Shown here in pieces: positions 15,411 through 24,045 of a DNA stretch of 64,000 nt. The notes beneath the pieces are model-generated. The model saw nothing but the letters and a program-made list of their open reading frames with translations, was not told where the DNA came from and did no database searches. Origin of the DNA: Candidatus Pararuminococcus gallinarum (GTDB lineage: Bacteria > Bacillota > Clostridia > Oscillospirales > Ruminococcaceae); assembly GCA_904419775.1 (NCBI GenBank), contig CAJFSX010000002.1, forward strand, positions 25,327 through 89,326, read 5' to 3'. The translations under genes were made by a program, and so were the position numbers. Numbering within the stretch: the stretch's first letter is position 1; each line of letters starts with the position of its first letter.

Positions 15411-16790
15411 TTGAAACATACAACCAAGCAAAAAAGGATCATCCTCTATTGGCTGGTCATTGCCATATCAGCGGTAATTCTCTATCTGGGATATCAATGG
15501 GCGGTTTCGGGCGGAGATAACGGCGCCGGCACCCTGCCTGCCCCGAATACCCAGAATAAGGCGAGAATCACCGAGATCATGGCAGAGGATCTGGTGGAAA
15601 CCGACCTGGGGGGACAGGCGGTATATCAGTGGATCTGTTATTTTAAGGCCGAGATACTGGACGGGGAATTCCAGGGGGAAATTGCCACCATCCGCCAGTC
15701 CATCGACGAGAATATGATTCCGTCTTCCATACCGGTTCAGGAGGGGGACGAGATCTATGTCACCGTCAACCGGGGAGAGGATGGCAGCCTGACGGGGACA
15801 GCGGGGGATTATGTGAGGACAACGCCCCTGTATCTATTGGTGGGAGGATTCCTCCTCTTACTGCTGATTTTTGGCAGGAAGAAGGGAGTGAACACCATCA
15901 TTTCGCTGGCATTTACCTGCCTGGCGGTGTTTATTGTCTTTGTGCCGGCCATCCTCAACGGGTACAACCCCATGCCGGTCTCGATTCTTGTGTGTATTTA
16001 TATCATCTTTATGACACTGCTTATCTGCAATGGCTTTACCTTTAAAACGGCGGCCAGCGCGCTGGGCTGTATCGGTGGCGTCTTGGTGGCGGGAGTGGTC
16101 TCCTACAGCATGGAGTATATCTTGAAGCTGACGGGTATGGTAGAGGAGCAAAGCCTGCTGTTAACCACCATCACCGAAAACGCTAGCTTCGACTTCCGGG
16201 GGCTGATTTTTGCCGAGATCATCATCGGCGCCCTGGGAGCTGTTATGGACGTTTCTATGGACATCGCCTCGGCCCTGGAAGAGCTGATCTCTAAGGTGCC
16301 GGAGCTGGGCTTTCGCCAGATTATCAAATCCGGTATGAAGGTGGGCCGGGATGTTATGGGCACCATGGCCAATACGCTGATTTTGGCCTATGCGGGAGGA
16401 AGCCTTTCCACCATCATGCTGATTACAGTCTCCGGTAAGGATTTATCCCTCATCCTCAATGGAGAGCTAATTTCTGTAGAGATACTCAAAGCCATGGCGG
16501 GCAGTATTGGTATCCTCTTCACCATTCCCATTACGGCCATTGTCACGGCCCTTCTCCACACGGAAGGGGTCCACTGGAGAAAGCGCCGCCATCGGCGATC
16601 CAGCCGTCCTGCTGGGGCAGAGGAGACTCTACAGCAGAATGCACCCTTTATGGAGCAAGAGCCTATAGCCCTGGCGACTGCCGCGCCATCCCTAGAGGAG
16701 GCAACGACGGAGGAAAAGCACTCGGAATCCCCACAAGGGGATTGGTCCCGCTTTCAGGAGATCATGGGGAACAAGGAGAAAGAAAAATAA
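15411..16790 (+). CDS. YibE/F family membrane protein
   Basis: A 459-residue membrane protein of the YibE/F family (function unknown; sometimes called a putative transporter). An N-terminal anchor is followed by a ~100-residue extracytoplasmic beta domain, then seven or so membrane segments with family blocks GALGAVMDVSMDIASALEEL and VGRDVMGTMANTLILAYAG. The C-terminal 80 residues are a charged, low-complexity cytoplasmic tail. The likely start is TTG at 15411 with AAAGGA about 12 bases upstream; no ATG fits better. Single gene with its own promoter and terminator. Confidence 0.88.
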   Translation: MKHTTKQKRIILYWLVIAISAVILYLGYQWAVSGGDNGAGTLPAPNTQNKARITEIMAEDLVETDLGGQAVYQWICYFKAEILDGEFQGEIATIRQSIDENMIPSSIPVQEGDEIYVTVNRGEDGSLTGTAGDYVRTTPLYLLVGGFLLLLLIFGRKKGVNTIISLAFTCLAVFIVFVPAILNGYNPMPVSILVCIYIIFMTLLICNGFTFKTAASALGCIGGVLVAGVVSYSMEYILKLTGMVEEQSLLLTTITENASFDFRGLIFAEIIIGALGAVMDVSMDIASALEELISKVPELGFRQIIKSGMKVGRDVMGTMANTLILAYAGGSLSTIMLITVSGKDLSLILNGELISVEILKAMAGSIGILFTIPITAIVTALLHTEGVHWRKRRHRRSSRPAGAEETLQQNAPFMEQEPIALATAAPSLEEATTEEKHSESPQGDWSRFQEIMGNKEKEK

Positions 16791-16822
16791 AAAAGGCAGC
16801 CGAATCTGCGGCTGCCTTTTTA
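16791..16822. terminator. Bidirectional terminator (yibE/F / PPC-domain gene)
   Basis: AAAAGGCAGCCG pairs with CGGCTGCCTTTT around AATCTG, between convergent genes. Confidence 0.88.
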
Positions 16823-16834
16823 GATCATGATCGC

Positions 16835-17254
16835 CTATAAATCGAGGAGATTTAATCCGATTTCATCGGAATGGAAGCGGCCAATGTGACCGTTTACCGT
16901 ATGGATAAAGATTTCCCCGGTGGCGCTGATGGTCGCCTCGTTGAGATGGCCGCCGAAGACATGGCCTGCTTGGTCGCCAAAGGTGGCGTGGATATGGAGA
17001 TAGACCTCCCCATTCATTTCAGAAACATTGCCCACGATCGAGGTGATTTCCAGCACACCGGAAAGCTCGTTGGGATAGAATTTCTTTTCCTTGGTGTCAA
17101 ATACGCCGACAACGGCGTGGTTGGCAGCACCAAGGCCGACGATAGAACCGGCCTGGACCTTTTCTTTGGCGCAGACCTCCTTGAGGGCGGCGCAAACCTC
17201 CTCGCCCTTTTCCAGACGCACCGCAATGGTGTCGCCGAATACACGATAGACCAT
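16835..17254 (-). CDS. PPC/DUF296 domain protein
   Basis: A 139-residue protein consisting of one PPC (DUF296) domain, the fold of plant AT-hook proteins and archaeal/bacterial single-domain relatives. Marks are MVYRVFGDTIAVRLEKGEEV, GSIVGLGAANHAVVGVFD, and the metal-site-like LHIHATFGD and GGHLNEA blocks. It forms trimers in characterised relatives; the bacterial role is unclear. The start at 17254 is set by AAAGGG 8 bases upstream. Confidence 0.85.
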   Translation of the reverse strand: MVYRVFGDTIAVRLEKGEEVCAALKEVCAKEKVQAGSIVGLGAANHAVVGVFDTKEKKFYPNELSGVLEITSIVGNVSEMNGEVYLHIHATFGDQAGHVFGGHLNEATISATGEIFIHTVNGHIGRFHSDEIGLNLLDL

Positions 17255-17450
17255 GATACACACCCTTTCCCGCAAATAAACGCTGGTTTTTGTTTGCCTT
17301 CATTATAGCACGGTTGGCAAGAGAAATCCAGGGAGGGAGAAAAACACCGGTATGATGGTGTTACTCCCTTGTTTTGGGGGGCAAGACAAAGAAAAGCTGG
17401 CCCGCAGCGCTGATGGCTCCCCGACAGATGGGAAGAAGATCCGGAGGCTC

Positions 17451-17480
17451 TTGACAAAAAGCGGGGGAATTGGGTATTTT
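17451..17480 (+). promoter_or_regulatory. Promoter of ybaK-like operon
   Basis: TTGACA (17451-17456), an 18-base spacer and TATTTT (17475-17480), 72 bases before the gene. The rest of the intergenic stretch 17255-17450 shows no gene. Confidence 0.6.
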
Positions 17481-17508
17481 TATAGAGGAACAAAATGAAA
17501 TCCGATGG

Positions 17509-17529
17509 TAGGGCTCCGCCCTAGCGGAG
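17509..17529. other. Overlapping alternative hairpins in ybaK-like leader
   Basis: TAGGGC-TCC-GCCCTA (17509-17523) and CTCCGC-CCTA-GCGGAG (17514-17529) share bases, so only one can form at a time. They lie in the leader, 24 bases before the start codon. No T run follows either. Confidence 0.4.
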
Positions 17530-17552
17530 AAGATCTGGAGAAAGGATGCAGT

Positions 17553-18074
17553 ATGCAGTTAGAAAAGTGCAACGCACAGAGTGTATATGAGGTATTGGAC
17601 AGCCTAGGAATTTCCTACGAGCGGATGGAGCATCCTCCGGTGCAGACCATGGAGGACTGCAAAGCCATTGAAAAGGCTTTGGGGGCCCCTGTCTGTAAGA
17701 ACCTGTTTTTGCAGACCCGTCAAGGCACGGAATATTTCCTACTGCTCATTGAAGGGGAGAAGCGGTTTCGCACAGCGGAGGTTTCCAAGAAGATTGGGCG
17801 ATCCCGGCTGAGCTTTGGCAATGAGGAAAAGCTCTACGAGCTTTTGGGGCTGCGCCCTGGCGCGATTAGTCCCATGGGGCTGATCCATGACAAGGACCAT
17901 GGGATCCAGCTGCTCATCGACCAGGATGTGCTCGGCCATGGCAGGATCTGTGTCCACCCCTGCGTCAATACCCAGAGCGTGGCTATGGATACCAAGGATT
18001 TCCGGGAGATTTTCCTCCGGCACACCGGTCACATCCCCCAGATTCTAGAAATTACTGGGCAGACAGAGGGCTGA
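17553..18074 (+). CDS. YbaK/ProX-type aminoacyl-tRNA deacylase
   Basis: A 173-residue protein with the YbaK/prolyl-tRNA editing fold, which hydrolyses mischarged tRNA in trans. The opening with LGISYERMEHPPVQTMEDC matches the ProX/PrdX branch; KNLFLQTRQGTEYFLLLIEG contains the conserved Lys of the active site, and FGNEEKLYELLGLRPGAISP is the second family block. The start at 17553 follows GAAAGGATG. It is followed by a small thioredoxin gene 18 bases later. Confidence 0.88.
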   Translation: MQLEKCNAQSVYEVLDSLGISYERMEHPPVQTMEDCKAIEKALGAPVCKNLFLQTRQGTEYFLLLIEGEKRFRTAEVSKKIGRSRLSFGNEEKLYELLGLRPGAISPMGLIHDKDHGIQLLIDQDVLGHGRICVHPCVNTQSVAMDTKDFREIFLRHTGHIPQILEITGQTEG

Positions 18075-18092
18075 TGCTAAAGGAGGATTGCC

Positions 18093-18353
18093 GTGAAAAA
18101 GGTGAAGATGATGATTCTGGATGACTGTCCCTATTGCCATCAGGCCTTTTCTATGATGGAAAAGCTTTGCAGGGAGCACGAGGAATACCGTGCCGTGGAC
18201 ATCGAGGTCATCGAGGAATCTAAGGAACCGGAAAAGATCAAAGGCTATAATTACTGGTATGTTCCTACCTATTTTGTTGACAACGTCAAAATTCATGAGG
18301 GCGTGCCTACCCTGGAAAAGGTGGAGGAGGTTTATCGCCAGGCTCTCAAATAA
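18093..18353 (+). CDS. Small thioredoxin/glutaredoxin-like protein
   Basis: An 86-residue thioredoxin-fold protein. DDCPYCHQAF near residues 10-19 gives a glutaredoxin-type CPYC active site and YWYVPTYFVDN supplies the cis-Pro loop. It begins with GTG at 18093, preceded by AAAGGAGG. No signal peptide, so it is cytoplasmic. In the same run as the YbaK-like and cyclophilin genes; the partner is unknown. Confidence 0.85.
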   Translation: MKKVKMMILDDCPYCHQAFSMMEKLCREHEEYRAVDIEVIEESKEPEKIKGYNYWYVPTYFVDNVKIHEGVPTLEKVEEVYRQALK

Positions 18354-18428
18354 TGGGTTACGGCAACAAAAACAGGTTATCTGTGGAAAAATAATATCAA
18401 ATGACAACAAACAAGAGGAGAGAAACAG

Positions 18429-18905
18429 ATGGTCACAATTCAAATGGAAAACGGCAAGGAAATCAAGCTGGAACTTTATCCCGACAAAGCACCAATTACG
18501 GTGGAAAACTTTGTCAAGCTCGCCAAAGAGGGCTTTTATGACGGATTGATTTTCCACCGTGTCATCCAGGGCTTTATGATCCAGGGAGGCTGCCCCCAGG
18601 GAACCGGCATGGGCGGCCCCGGCTATCATATCAAAGGAGAGTTTGCCGCCAACGGGGTGGACAACCCCATCAAGCATACCCGAGGCGTTATTTCTATGGC
18701 CCGGGCGCAGGATCCCAACTCGGCTGGTTCTCAGTTCTTTATCATGCATGAGGATGCCCCCCATCTGGACGGCCAGTACGCTGCCTTTGGCAAAGTAGTC
18801 GAGGGCATGGATGTAGTGGATGAGATCGCTTGCGTAGATGTGGACTTCCGGGATAAGCCGGTGGAGCCCCAAAGAATTGCCAAAATCACAGTGGACGATG
18901 AATAA
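18429..18905 (+). CDS. ppiB: Peptidyl-prolyl cis-trans isomerase, cyclophilin type
   Basis: A 158-residue cyclophilin. Active-site blocks are FHRVIQGFMIQGGCP, SMARAQDPNSAGSQFFIM and LDGQYAAFGKVVEGMDVV, with the catalytic Arg, Phe and Gln in place. No signal peptide, so it is a cytoplasmic foldase. GAGGAG precedes the ATG. It ends a three-gene run and faces a GNAT gene across a terminator. Confidence 0.95.
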   Translation: MVTIQMENGKEIKLELYPDKAPITVENFVKLAKEGFYDGLIFHRVIQGFMIQGGCPQGTGMGGPGYHIKGEFAANGVDNPIKHTRGVISMARAQDPNSAGSQFFIMHEDAPHLDGQYAAFGKVVEGMDVVDEIACVDVDFRDKPVEPQRIAKITVDDE

Positions 18906-18910
18906 AAAAG

Positions 18911-18941
18911 AAGGGCCATCGTATGATGGCCCTTGTTTTTT
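18911..18941. terminator. Bidirectional terminator (ppiB / GNAT)
   Basis: AAGGGCCATC pairs with GATGGCCCTT around GTAT, then GTTTTTT. Confidence 0.88.
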
Positions 18942-18942
18942 A

Positions 18943-19440
18943 TTACGCCTTTTCCGGAAGGCCGTGATAGAAGATGATGATATCCTCATACTGGCCGTTT
19001 TTCAGATGATAGCCGCCGGGGATCACACCCACCCGGACAAATCCCAGCCGTTCATAGAGGGCGATGGCCCTGTGGTTGGTCGCCACGACAGCGTTAAACT
19101 GCAGTCCCCGGAAACCGCACTCCTCCAACGAGTTCAGAGAATGAAGCACCAGCTTTTCCCCGATGCCCTCCCCCCGATGTCCCTGCTTGACCCCATAGGA
19201 AGCGTTGGCAATATGCCCGCACCGGCCTATATTGTTGGGATGAAGGATGTAAAGGCCTACGACTTCCTCCCCGTTGAGGGCGCAGACGGTGCGGGTTTGG
19301 GAGGCGAACATCTCCCCGGCCTCCTGAAGGGAGAGAGGTTCTGCGCCGGGAAAGCTGATGCCCTCTATCACAATTTCGTTCCAAATTTCGGTCATCTGGG
19401 GCAAATCTTTTTCTTCAAACTGCCGCAATGTAAGATCCAT
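18943..19440 (-). CDS. GNAT-family N-acetyltransferase
   Basis: A 165-residue acetyltransferase. VKQGHRGEGIGEKLVLHSL holds the acetyl-CoA loop and NHRAIALYERLGFVRVGV is the C-terminal signature. The start at 19440 (MDLTLRQ) is set by AAGGA five bases upstream. It resembles the phosphinothricin/ribosomal-type GNATs in layout but the substrate is unknown. Confidence 0.82.
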   Translation of the reverse strand: MDLTLRQFEEKDLPQMTEIWNEIVIEGISFPGAEPLSLQEAGEMFASQTRTVCALNGEEVVGLYILHPNNIGRCGHIANASYGVKQGHRGEGIGEKLVLHSLNSLEECGFRGLQFNAVVATNHRAIALYERLGFVRVGVIPGGYHLKNGQYEDIIIFYHGLPEKA

Positions 19441-19535
19441 GATTCCTTCCCACCTGTCATTTCTACAGAATTCGGCCATCAACTGTCCAAAATTCTGATT
19501 TTTGATATATTTCTATTAAATTATACTATATGTAA

Positions 19536-20087
19536 TTATTTTCTCCGCCAGATAGCCAGAATAAAGGGGCATTCCGGCACATTGATGAGCCGGTGAAGGA
19601 GAGCGTCATAGCGCTTTTTGTCCAGTCCCGCCGCAAATTGGGTGAGATACTCCCCCTCCCTGGCCCCTTCCGGGTGCCCCGGATAGACCACGATGAGCAG
19701 GCACCCCTTAGGGGAAAGCATGGTAACGGCCCGCTCCACCGCCAGCTTGGTGGTGGAAAGCTGGGTGGTTACCGTGTGATCGCCGTAGGGAAGATAGCCC
19801 AGGTTGAACATCCCAGCGTCGATGGGGCAGGGGATATGCCGGTTGGAAAGTTCGTGGCTTTCTAAAATCAGCGTGACCCGGTCTTCCATTCCTTCCTGTG
19901 TCAGGAGCGCACGGGTATTTTCCAGCGCCTGGGGCTGGATATCAAAGGCATAGACCTTTCCTTTCGGCACAAGGCCCGCCAAAAACAGGGTGTCGTGGCC
20001 GTTGCCCATGGTGAAGTCCGCTACAATGCTGTCTTCCCGGATAGAGCCGCTGATCAGCTTTTTGGCCGTCTCCAGTATGGATTCCAA
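19536..20087 (-). CDS. mnmM: tRNA U34 methyltransferase MnmM (YtqB family)
   Basis: A 183-residue SAM-dependent methyltransferase of the YtqB family, shown in Bacillus subtilis to make the final methylation of mnm5s2U34 in tRNA. SAM-binding motif I is VADFTMGNGHDTLFLAG; MFNLGYLPYGDH is the diagnostic catalytic block and VVYPGHPEGAREG follows. The start is TTG at 20087, with AAAGGAGG at ideal distance. The frame is open far upstream, but without such a site. Downstream of its pathway partner ytqA. Confidence 0.88.
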   Translation of the reverse strand: MESILETAKKLISGSIREDSIVADFTMGNGHDTLFLAGLVPKGKVYAFDIQPQALENTRALLTQEGMEDRVTLILESHELSNRHIPCPIDAGMFNLGYLPYGDHTVTTQLSTTKLAVERAVTMLSPKGCLLIVVYPGHPEGAREGEYLTQFAAGLDKKRYDALLHRLINVPECPFILAIWRRK

Positions 20088-20145
20088 TGCGATTCCTCCT
20101 TTTGCAGGGAGTATTCTTCTGAATTTTCGTATTATTTTTACTGAT

Positions 20146-21108
20146 TTATACTTTTGGTATTGTTTTTCTCCCTTTTCCCTGCCAGCTATTCCGCCGGAGA
20201 AGCTCCTTATCGATTTCGTTGAGGACCACAAATTTTTTGAGACTCCACAGAGGGCCGATTAAATCCTCTTTGGCGCCGTCTCCGGTGAGCCGCCCCATGA
20301 CAAACTGGGGAGGAAACAGTTCCAGCTGGGAACAGACAATATCCACATATTCCTCCAGGGAAAGGAGAGGGAAGGGCTTCGCCTCGTATTCCCGGGCCAT
20401 TTTGGTGCCTCGAAGCAGATGGAGCAGGTGAAGCTTCACCCCGTAAAGATCCAGTTCTGCGACAGCCTTAGCCGTTTCCAGCATCATGGCCCGGTCTTCT
20501 CCGGGAAGGCCGTCGATGAGGTGAACCACCACCGGTACCTTTTGTTCCCGCAGCAGGGAGTAGCCCTCCAAAAATTCTTTGTAGGTATGGCACCGGTTGA
20601 TCCTCCGGGCCGTTTCATCGTGGATGGTTTGCAGCCCCAGTTCTACCGTTAGATAGGTGCGCTGGGCCAGCTCCCCCAGATACCGCGCCGTCTCCTCTGA
20701 GATGCAGTCCGGCCGGGTGGAGATGGAGAGACCGACCACGCCGGGGAGGGAAAGGGCTTCCTCAAAGAGCCTCCGGAGCAAGGGCAGGGGGCCATAGGTG
20801 TTGGTATGGGCTTGGAAATAGGGAATATACCGGCAGTGGGGCCATTTTTGAGAGAGCATGGCCCGGATTTTCTCAAACTGTTCCGGAATACTCTCCTTTG
20901 GGTTTCCCCCGAAGTCACCGCTGCCGGCGCTAGAACAGTAGGTGCAGCCCCCAACGCCCCGGGTTCCGTCAATGTTGGGGCAGGTGAAGCCCGCGTTTAA
21001 GGATATCTTGCACACCTTTCCCCCAAAAACCTTTTGCAGCTCGTAGTTATAGGTGTGATAGCGCTTATTGTCCAGAGAATAGGGAAAGGGATTTTCCTGC
21101 CTTGCCAT
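20146..21108 (-). CDS. ytqA: Radical SAM protein, TIGR01212/YtqA family
   Basis: A 320-residue radical SAM enzyme. The cluster motif is atypically spaced (CPNIDGTRGVGGCTYC), as in the TIGR01212 (YtqA) family; the SAM barrel follows with STRPDCISEETA and HLIDGLPGEDRAMM. In Bacillus the ytqA-ytqB pair has been linked to mnm5 formation on wobble uridine, and the same pairing here supports that role. The start codon overlaps the cinA stop (TGATG), so the two are translationally coupled. Confidence 0.9.
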   Translation of the reverse strand: MARQENPFPYSLDNKRYHTYNYELQKVFGGKVCKISLNAGFTCPNIDGTRGVGGCTYCSSAGSGDFGGNPKESIPEQFEKIRAMLSQKWPHCRYIPYFQAHTNTYGPLPLLRRLFEEALSLPGVVGLSISTRPDCISEETARYLGELAQRTYLTVELGLQTIHDETARRINRCHTYKEFLEGYSLLREQKVPVVVHLIDGLPGEDRAMMLETAKAVAELDLYGVKLHLLHLLRGTKMAREYEAKPFPLLSLEEYVDIVCSQLELFPPQFVMGRLTGDGAKEDLIGPLWSLKKFVVLNEIDKELLRRNSWQGKGRKTIPKV

Positions 21109-22355
21109 CAGAGGTTTTCCAGTGCCTTCAGGCACTGATAGAGGGCATGGGAGGCCGCCAGATAGCGGATGTACTCCCGCTCCTCCTTGTAGCCCCGGCT
21201 CAGGTGGAGCTCGAAAGCCTCACAGCTGGAAGGGGTGGAAACACCGACATAGACAAGCCCTACCGGCTTTTCCTCTGAACCTCCGCCGGGGCCCGCGATA
21301 CCGGTGGTGGAGACGCCGATGTCGGCGCCGGAAAGGAGCCGCACCCCCCGGGCCATCTCCATGGCAGTCTCTCTGGAAACGGCGCCGTGGGCGGCCAGGG
21401 TGTCATGGGAAACACCCAGCACCCGCTCCTTGATCTCGTTGGCATAGGAGCAAACCCCGCAGTCAAAGACCAGGGAAGCCCCTGGGACTTCCGTCAGCCG
21501 TTTGGAGATATATCCGCCGGTACAGCTTTCCGCGCAGGCCACCTTCTTTTTCTTTTCTGTCAGCTTTTGGACCAAGGCGGTCTGCAGATCGCCTACGTCG
21601 ATGCCATAGATATATTTCCCCAGGATATCCCGGATCTGTTCCACCACAGGGAGAACCATCTCTTTGGCTTCTTCTTTGGTCTTGGCGCTGGCGGTTACCC
21701 GGAGCCGGACCTCCCCCTCCTTGGCATAGGGGGCAATGGTGGGGTTGCGATGGGAAACCATCATCTCCCGAAGGATGGTTTCCACCTGAGACTCGCCGAT
21801 GCCGAAGAGGTGGATGTTGGAAGAATACAGGGTGCTGCCGGAAAACTGCTGGAGATATGGCGCCACCGAGCTGCTAAACATAGGGGTCATTTCTCTGGGC
21901 GGTCCGGGAAGGAGAATGGCGATTTTCCCGTCCTTCTCCACTGCCAGCCCAGGCGCCGTGCCATTATCGTTGGGGAATACAGTAGCACCCTCCGGCATAA
22001 AGGCCTGCTTGCGGTTGTTTTCGGTCATGACCCGGTTGTAATATTTGAAAAAGCGTTCAATCCGCTCTAAAGACTCCTGATGCAGGACCATCTTTTTGCC
22101 AAAGAGCTGGGCCACCGTCTCCTTGGTGAGATCGTCGTAGGTGGGCCCTAGCCCTCCGGTCATCACCACAATGTCGTTGCGCTGGAAGGCCTGCTCCAGC
22201 GACTCCTTGAGCCGATCAGGGTTATCCCCAACCACCGCCTGGTTATAAACATCAATGCCTAGGTTGGCCAGCTCCTTCGCAATATAGGCGGCATTGGTGT
22301 TGACAATGTCGCCCAGCAGCAGTTCCGTTCCCACGCATAAAATTTCTGCTTTCAT
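21108..22355 (-). CDS. cinA: Competence/damage-inducible protein CinA
   Basis: A 415-residue two-domain protein: an N-terminal MoCF-like pyrophosphatase domain (LCVGTELLLGDIVNTNAAYI, then VVMTGGLGPTYDD) and a C-terminal nicotinamide-nucleotide amidase domain (ACAESCTGGYISKRL, then STTGIAGPGGG). It recycles pyridine nucleotides and is often linked to competence. GGGAGG lies 6 bases before the ATG. First gene of cinA-ytqA-mnmM; its leader shows notable potential for folding. Confidence 0.94.
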   Translation of the reverse strand: MKAEILCVGTELLLGDIVNTNAAYIAKELANLGIDVYNQAVVGDNPDRLKESLEQAFQRNDIVVMTGGLGPTYDDLTKETVAQLFGKKMVLHQESLERIERFFKYYNRVMTENNRKQAFMPEGATVFPNDNGTAPGLAVEKDGKIAILLPGPPREMTPMFSSSVAPYLQQFSGSTLYSSNIHLFGIGESQVETILREMMVSHRNPTIAPYAKEGEVRLRVTASAKTKEEAKEMVLPVVEQIRDILGKYIYGIDVGDLQTALVQKLTEKKKKVACAESCTGGYISKRLTEVPGASLVFDCGVCSYANEIKERVLGVSHDTLAAHGAVSRETAMEMARGVRLLSGADIGVSTTGIAGPGGGSEEKPVGLVYVGVSTPSSCEAFELHLSRGYKEEREYIRYLAASHALYQCLKALENL

Positions 22356-22440
22356 AAGAGTCCTCCCTTCCGCCGCTTTAAGCGGTATTCATAGAACTAA
22401 AATCTCCCCAAAAGATAGAGAAGTCGCGCCGTCCATCGCC

Positions 22441-22535
22441 GGATACTCTGTAGAGCCGGGCGAGGGCGGTGAAAGATCGTTTGACGATTCACATGATATA
22501 ACTTTTTGCAGTTAGAGCCCGGAGATCCCACTAGG
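22441..22535. other. Structured leader/intergenic element upstream of cinA
   Basis: A compact inverted-repeat system: CCGGGC (22456-22461) pairs with GCCCGG (22517-22522), enclosing GTGA...TCAC with inner ATCGT-TTG-ACGAT (22470-22492) and AACT...AGTT (22500-22513). This makes a three-way-junction shape on either strand. It lies between the DUF3006 stop and cinA. It did not match a riboswitch family I could recognise. Confidence 0.4.
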
Positions 22536-22700
22536 TCAGTCGATCAAAGTGTAGACGAAATTTTCCCACAAAAGGCGCATCCCCTCATCTGTCTCCAAGG
22601 GAAGCAGGGCCCGGGCTACGGTATTTTCAATGCCGTCATCACTGACAAGGATGGCATAATCCCCGTCAATGCGACGGACGGTATAAGTAATGCTTTCCAT
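22536..22700 (-). CDS. Small DUF3006-like protein
   Basis: A 54-residue protein beginning MESITYTVRRIDGDYAILVS. The pattern RIDGDYAIL...DDG...V...LLP...EG matches the small DUF3006 family, whose function is unknown. AAAGGTG lies 4 bases before the ATG. It lies between fabV and cinA on the same strand, 180 bases before cinA. The length and the ribosome binding site make it a credible gene. Confidence 0.7.
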   Translation of the reverse strand: MESITYTVRRIDGDYAILVSDDGIENTVARALLPLETDEGMRLLWENFVYTLID

Positions 22701-22780
22701 TTTTCACCTTTCCCTTGTATGGGGGACGGCACAAGGCTTATCATGTCCCCCATCTGGCAGAAAATAACCTTGACTGAAAG

Positions 22781-22812
22781 AAGGCGCAGAAAAAATTTTT
22801 TCCTGCGCCTTT
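22781..22812 (-). terminator. Probable terminator after fabV
   Basis: AAGGCGCAG pairs with CTGCGCCTT, with an inner AAAAAA/TTTTTT extension. The T tail on the minus side is imperfect (TCTTTC). Confidence 0.6.
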
Positions 22813-22839
22813 GTGTTGCAAAAGGTGGAGATCATCAGG

Positions 22840-24027
22840 TTACTGGGCAGAAATGCTGGGAATGTCCACCTGGATTTCCACATCAGCATCATAATCTACC
22901 CCAGGGACGGCAAAGCCGAAAATCTGGTAGAAATCCTCCCAGTAGCCGTCGATGTCACAGAGAGACTGTACTGTAGCGGTGTCCACGGACTCCCAGTCCT
23001 GGGCCACCTCCTGCTGGATTTCCTCCCGCATCTCCCAGTCGTCCATCCGAATCAGCTGGTTTTCGTCTACCACAGGGCCCTGGCTTCCAAAGAGCTTTTC
23101 CCGGAAAAGACGTTCCATCTGTTGGATGCATCCCTCGTGGGTACCGGCTTTCTTCATGATTTTGTAGAGGATCGAAATATACAGCGGCACAATGGGGATA
23201 GCGGCGCTGGACTGGGTGACCAGGGCCTTATTGACCGACACATAGGCACGCACGTCCAGGTCGCTTGCTGTCAGGCGGCGGGCTGTTTCATAGAGATGCT
23301 GTTTGGCGGCGCCGATGGAGCCGTCATAGTACATGGGATGGGTCAGCTGGGGCCCGATGTAGGAATAGGCCAAGGTAATGGCGCCCTGGGCCAGAACGCC
23401 CGCGCCGCGCAGGGCACGGATCCAATCCTCCCAGTCCTCGCCGCCCATGACCTTGACGGTATTGTGGATTTCCTCCTCGGTGGCCGGTTCAATGGTCACG
23501 TCAGAAATGGTGCGGGTTTTCAGATCAATGGTCTTGTTGGTATAAGCTTCCCCTGTCGTTTTGAGCACAGAAGAATAGACGGTGCCATCCTCCATAGCCC
23601 GCCGAGGTGCTGCCAGGGAATAGACCACCATATCCACCTGTCCCAGATCCTTCCGGATCAGGGCAATGGTTTCTTCCTTCACCTCTTTAGAAAAGGCGTC
23701 CCCGTTGATGGTTTTGGCATAAAGGCCGTTCTCCGCGGCGCATTTTTCGAAGGCGGCGGTATTGTACCAGCCTGCGGTGCCGGTACGCTTGCCGCTGGCA
23801 GGCTTGTCAAAGATGACGCCGATGGTGGCGGCGCCGCAGCCAAAAGCCGCTTCAATCCGGGAAGAAAGGCCATAGCCCGCCGAGGCACCGATGACCAGCA
23901 CCTTTTTAGGGCCTTCGGTTTTCCCTTGTTCTTTGACATAGGCGATCTGCCGGCGGACATTTTCTTCACAGCCCACTGGATGGGAGGTGGTGCAGATAAA
24001 GCCTCTAATTTTCGGTTCGATGATCAT
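22840..24027 (-). CDS. fabV: Trans-2-enoyl-CoA/ACP reductase FabV (TER family)
   Basis: A 395-residue FabV/TER enzyme, an NADH-dependent reductase that saturates enoyl-ACP or crotonyl-CoA. Marks are the opening IEPKIRGFICTTSHPVGCEE, NADH loop VLVIGASAGYGLSSRIEAAF, catalytic DMVVYSLAAPRR, and the Tyr-x8-Lys active site in YYDGSIGAAK. In clostridia this is either the fatty-acid or the butyrate-forming step; no butyrate genes are adjacent. FabV is insensitive to triclosan in characterised cases. Confidence 0.95.
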   Translation of the reverse strand: MIIEPKIRGFICTTSHPVGCEENVRRQIAYVKEQGKTEGPKKVLVIGASAGYGLSSRIEAAFGCGAATIGVIFDKPASGKRTGTAGWYNTAAFEKCAAENGLYAKTINGDAFSKEVKEETIALIRKDLGQVDMVVYSLAAPRRAMEDGTVYSSVLKTTGEAYTNKTIDLKTRTISDVTIEPATEEEIHNTVKVMGGEDWEDWIRALRGAGVLAQGAITLAYSYIGPQLTHPMYYDGSIGAAKQHLYETARRLTASDLDVRAYVSVNKALVTQSSAAIPIVPLYISILYKIMKKAGTHEGCIQQMERLFREKLFGSQGPVVDENQLIRMDDWEMREEIQQEVAQDWESVDTATVQSLCDIDGYWEDFYQIFGFAVPGVDYDADVEIQVDIPSISAQ

Positions 24028-24045
24028 AGTGAAACTCCTTTGCTG

